Positions 61,396 to 64,000 of a stretch of 64,000 nucleotides of DNA are shown here, in pieces. This DNA is from Pantoea sp. Lij88 (GTDB lineage Bacteria > Pseudomonadota > Gammaproteobacteria > Enterobacterales > Enterobacteriaceae): NCBI RefSeq assembly GCF_030062155.1, contig NZ_CP118269.1, forward strand, positions 1,426,001 through 1,490,000. The letters run 5' to 3'. How positions within the stretch are numbered: position 1 is the stretch's first letter; each line of letters begins with the position of its first letter. The translations under genes and the position numbers were made by a program. The notes beneath the pieces were generated by a model, which was not told where the DNA came from, searched no databases, and worked only from the letters and a program-made list of their open reading frames with translations.

Positions 61396-62534
61396 ACGTC
61401 GTTTACTCTACGGACTGTATTAAATATCCTTTAACCGGTATTGGCCGTTATGCGTTTGAGCTTGCTAAACAGCTTCAGGAAAGAGAAAACGTCGCACTGA
61501 CGTTTCTTCATGGCACTAAGACTCGCGACTCACTGGCAGTCGCGAGTGAGTCTGCTCAATCGGTTCAATCTCTGAAGCGTAAGTTACAAAGAAGCAAAAC
61601 AGTAAGTGAAATATATCGCCTGACTTTTCCGGTAATGAAAATGATAGCGCTGAGGGATTTTAAGAATCATATATTTCATAGTCCTAACTACTATCTACCG
61701 CCTCGCGTGAAACATTGTGTTGCCACCTTTCACGACCTGTCAGTATTCCACTGGCCTCAATTTCATCCGGCTGGCCGCGTTCACCTGATGCAAAAAGAGT
61801 TAAGGAATACTGTTTCGCGTGCGTCGATGTTGATTACTGACTCTTATTACACAAAGAATGAGTTAATGGATTTCTTTGGTATAGAAGATAATAAAATTGC
61901 GGTAGCACCTCTGGCCTGTAATGAACATTTTCATCCCCGTGATGAAGCAGAAACACAACAGGTTCTTGAAAAATATAATCTTAAGTGGCGACGTTTCTTT
62001 CTGTATACCGGCACGATTGAACCAAGAAAGAATATACTGACGCTACTTCAGGCGTATGATCGTCTGCCCGCTCAGGAAAAATCTGCCTTCCCGTTAGTCA
62101 TTAGTGGTTATAAGGGTTGGGAAAATGAGCAACTCTTTAAGCTCTTTGACAAGGGCGAGAGAGAAGGGTGGCTAAAATATTTAGGTTTTGTGCCCGGTAA
62201 AGATCTGCCGTTTTTATTCAGTGCTGCAACGAGCTTTGTTTTCCCATCAATCTATGAAGGTTTCGGCCTGCCGGTTCTTGAAGCGATGGCATCAGGAACA
62301 CCCGTGATCTGCTCAAATGCAACATCACTTCCGGAAGTCGCTGGAGATGCAGCATTGATGCATGAACCTCAGGACGTTCATGCTTTGACTAATTACATCC
62401 AGATGATGATTGAAAACGCTGATGAAAAGCGCCGTATGATTGATACGGGGTTAGCGCGTGCCCGCGAATTTTCATGGTCACTGTGTGCGGATAAAACCAT
62501 TGAAGCTTATGAGCAGGTCGCAAAATATATATGA
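61371..62534 (+). CDS. Glycosyltransferase family 4 (WbpY/WbdB-like role)
   Basis: A 387-residue GT-B enzyme. The N-terminal [27 protein letters not shown] and the donor domain [55 protein letters not shown] are typical of mannosyl/rhamnosyl GT4 enzymes. In the P. aeruginosa common polysaccharide antigen and E. coli O9a, an enzyme of this kind adds the next alpha-1,3 residues after the first. That role is an inference. The start lies within the end of rmd, a 25-base overlap, and the stop overlaps the next start by four bases. Confidence 0.8.
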   Translation: MDAGSKAINVVYSTDCIKYPLTGIGRYAFELAKQLQERENVALTFLHGTKTRDSLAVASESAQSVQSLKRKLQRSKTVSEIYRLTFPVMKMIALRDFKNHIFHSPNYYLPPRVKHCVATFHDLSVFHWPQFHPAGRVHLMQKELRNTVSRASMLITDSYYTKNELMDFFGIEDNKIAVAPLACNEHFHPRDEAETQQVLEKYNLKWRRFFLYTGTIEPRKNILTLLQAYDRLPAQEKSAFPLVISGYKGWENEQLFKLFDKGEREGWLKYLGFVPGKDLPFLFSAATSFVFPSIYEGFGLPVLEAMASGTPVICSNATSLPEVAGDAALMHEPQDVHALTNYIQMMIENADEKRRMIDTGLARAREFSWSLCADKTIEAYEQVAKYI

Positions 62535-63646
62535 TTAAAGTTCTACACTGTTACAAAACCTACTACCCTGATACTTTTGGCGGCATTGAGCAGGTTATTT
62601 ATCAGCTCGCAGAAGGTGGTTTTAAATCAGGTATCGAATCTGTTGTTTTTACTCATAGTCCCCAGTTTGAAAACAAAATAAACAGCCTGGATAATCATCA
62701 GATTCATCGGGTCAAAACGCAGTGTGAGTTTGCCTCGACGCCATTCTCTTATTCAGCCATAAAAGAGTTCAGAGAACTGGCTCAGCATGCGGATATCATC
62801 CATTATCATTTCCCGTATCCCTTTATGGACTTTATGCATTTTGCCGCGGGCATCAAAAAGCCATCCGTAGTGAGTTATCATTCTGATATCGTTAAGCAGA
62901 AGGTGCTGTTAAAGCTCTATACGCCATTAATGAATCGCTTTCTTTCAAGTGTCGATCGCATCGTTGCCGCGTCGCCAAACTATGTTGAAAGCAGCCCGGT
63001 ACTGCAGCAGTTCAAAGATAAAGTTGAAGTTATTCCCTACGGTCTTGATAAACAGTTTTATCAGAATAATGATCCTGCCGTTCTGCAAAAATGGCAGGCA
63101 AGATTTCCGGATGGCTTCTTCCTCTTTATCGGAACGTTTCGATATTACAAAGGCCTGCATATTTTAATCGAGGCGGCAAAAAACAGCCGTTACCCAATCG
63201 TTGTGGTTGGAGCAGGTCCGATTGAGGCTGAGCTGAAAGCGCAGGCGCAGCAGTTAGGTGTGAATAACATCCACTTCCTGGGTGCGCTGGAAGATAGTGA
63301 AAAATCTGCCTTGCTTCAGTTATGTACCTGTCTGGTTTTCCCGTCGCATTTACGATCAGAAGCTTTCGGCATCTCTTTACTTGAGGGTGCGCTCTATTCA
63401 AAACCGCTGATCTCCAGTGAGATTGGAACCGGAACGACCTTTATCAATATTGATCGCGTTACCGGATTAGTCGTCCCTCCATCCGATTCTGCAGCATTGA
63501 GGAAGGCGATGGATGAAATCTGGCACAACTCCGAACTGGCAATGACCTATGGTGCCGCTGCACTGGCGCGCTTTGAATCGCTTTTCACGGCAGATAGAAT
63601 GATTCAAAGCTATACAAAGCTTTATAAATCCTTGTTAAGTGTGTGA
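62531..63646 (+). CDS. Alpha-1,3 mannosyl/rhamnosyl transferase, WbdC/WbpZ-like
   Basis: A 371-residue GT4 enzyme that is close to E. coli O9a WbdC as I remember it: VLHCYKTYYPDTFGGIEQVIYQL, HYHFPYPFMDFMH, SYHSDIVKQK, FRYYKGLHILIEAA, FPSHLRSEAFGISLLEGA, GTGTTFINID. WbdC/WbpZ add the first alpha-1,3-mannose or D-rhamnose to GlcNAc-PP-undecaprenol, made by WecA, whose gene is elsewhere. Its presence ties this operon to the polymannan/D-rhamnan class. It is the last gene of the operon; no hairpin terminator follows before gnd. Confidence 0.86.
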   Translation: MIKVLHCYKTYYPDTFGGIEQVIYQLAEGGFKSGIESVVFTHSPQFENKINSLDNHQIHRVKTQCEFASTPFSYSAIKEFRELAQHADIIHYHFPYPFMDFMHFAAGIKKPSVVSYHSDIVKQKVLLKLYTPLMNRFLSSVDRIVAASPNYVESSPVLQQFKDKVEVIPYGLDKQFYQNNDPAVLQKWQARFPDGFFLFIGTFRYYKGLHILIEAAKNSRYPIVVVGAGPIEAELKAQAQQLGVNNIHFLGALEDSEKSALLQLCTCLVFPSHLRSEAFGISLLEGALYSKPLISSEIGTGTTFINIDRVTGLVVPPSDSAALRKAMDEIWHNSELAMTYGAAALARFESLFTADRMIQSYTKLYKSLLSV

Positions 63647-63736
63647 ATTTTTTTCAGATAATTTCATCCGCGCGACCGCACCATTCATTACCTTTAATCC
63701 GCTATCCTGAGTTAACATACTGATCACTTACAAAGT

Positions 63737-63754
63737 GGTGTTACGGGTAACACC
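63737..63754 (+). promoter_or_regulatory. Candidate GntR operator in the gnd leader
   Basis: GGTGTTACGGGTAACACC has two perfect 8-base arms around GG. Its core TGTTACGGGTAACA differs by one base from the remembered GntR box core TGTTACCGGTAACA. It lies 28 bases before the gnd start. GntR represses gluconate genes, and gnd acts on the product of that pathway. Confidence 0.5.
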
Positions 63755-63782
63755 ATGCGAGACTCACAGACAGGAGTATGTA

Positions 63783-64000
63783 ATGTCCAAGCAACAGATC
63801 GGCGTTGTAGGTATGGCAGTGATGGGCCGCAACCTGGCTCTTAACATTGAGAGCCGCGGTTACACTGTTTCAATCTTCAACCGTTCACGCGAAAAGACTG
63901 ATGAAGTCATCGCCGAGAACCAGGGCAAGAAGCTTGCTCCTTTTTATACCGTTGAAGAGTTTGTCGAATCGCTGGAAAAACCTCGTCGTATCCTGCTGAT
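63783..64000 (+). CDS. gnd: 6-phosphogluconate dehydrogenase, 5' part only
   Basis: The first 72 codons are present and the gene runs past the right end of the window. The start [27 protein letters not shown] with the NADP-binding GxAxMGxN pattern is diagnostic. The enzyme oxidises 6-phosphogluconate to ribulose-5-phosphate in the pentose phosphate pathway. An AGGAG site precedes the ATG. gnd is the classic right border of enterobacterial O-antigen loci. Confidence 0.95.
   Translation, partial: MSKQQIGVVGMAVMGRNLALNIESRGYTVSIFNRSREKTDEVIAENQGKKLAPFYTVEEFVESLEKPRRILL

Overview
This 64-kb window is chromosomal DNA from an Erwiniaceae-type enterobacterium, most likely Pantoea or a close Erwinia relative. 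The evidence is the E. coli-like block yegS, yegQ, baeR-baeS-mdtD-mdtC-mdtB-mdtA, yegD, dgcE, udk, dcd, asmA, yegH, followed by an amylovoran/stewartan-type exopolysaccharide operon in place of the E. coli colanic acid genes, and ending in gnd. No rRNA, tRNA, insertion sequence, prophage or CRISPR array was seen.

Layout. (1) 1-4117, minus strand: a mannonate/hexuronate catabolic operon (manD/rspA, rspB, an anion:cation-symporter MFS transporter, and a cut-off mannitol-dehydrogenase-family oxidoreductase), in the E. coli rspA-rspB-ydfJ-ydfI order. (2) 4303-9063, minus: lipid kinase yegS, a clear CyaR small RNA with a CRP-type promoter, tRNA hydroxylation gene yegQ/trhP, and the BaeSR envelope-stress two-component system. 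(3) 9060-17944, minus: the tightly overlapped MdtABCD efflux genes, continuous with baeSR. (4) 18184-31313: an aldo/keto reductase, an OprB-type sugar porin, an Hsp70-like protein, a large MASE1-PAS-GGDEF protein, a PAP2 phosphatase, udk-dcd-asmA, and a TerC/CBS membrane protein.

(5) 31314-48304: a Wzx/Wzy-type exopolysaccharide operon (amsG, wza, wzb, wzc, polymerase, three glycosyltransferases, a tailspike-like glycanase, a pyruvyl transferase, a further glycosyltransferase, wzx). Its leader of about 0.8 kb carries an RcsAB-like box and a JUMPStart/ops element, and hairpins, one of them a textbook terminator after wzc, lie between genes. galF and galE follow and supply UDP-glucose and UDP-galactose.

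(6) 50495-63646: a second polysaccharide operon with its own JUMPStart/ops element. manC and manB make GDP-mannose; gmd and an Rmd-like reductase would turn it into GDP-D-rhamnose; four GT4-type transferases assemble a chain; Wzm/Wzt (with a C-terminal carbohydrate-binding domain) export it. This fits an ABC-transporter-dependent O antigen, probably D-rhamnan-like. Between the 3' end of manB (about 53,580) and gmd (59,451) the DNA is much more AT-rich than its surroundings, which marks an imported segment whose left junction lies inside manB. That segment encodes a FkbM-type methyltransferase fused to a coiled coil, directly after wzt. I propose it as a chain-terminating ruler analogous to WbdD; this is the most novel lead in the window. 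The window ends in the first 72 codons of gnd, whose leader has an 18-bp perfect palindrome close to the GntR operator.
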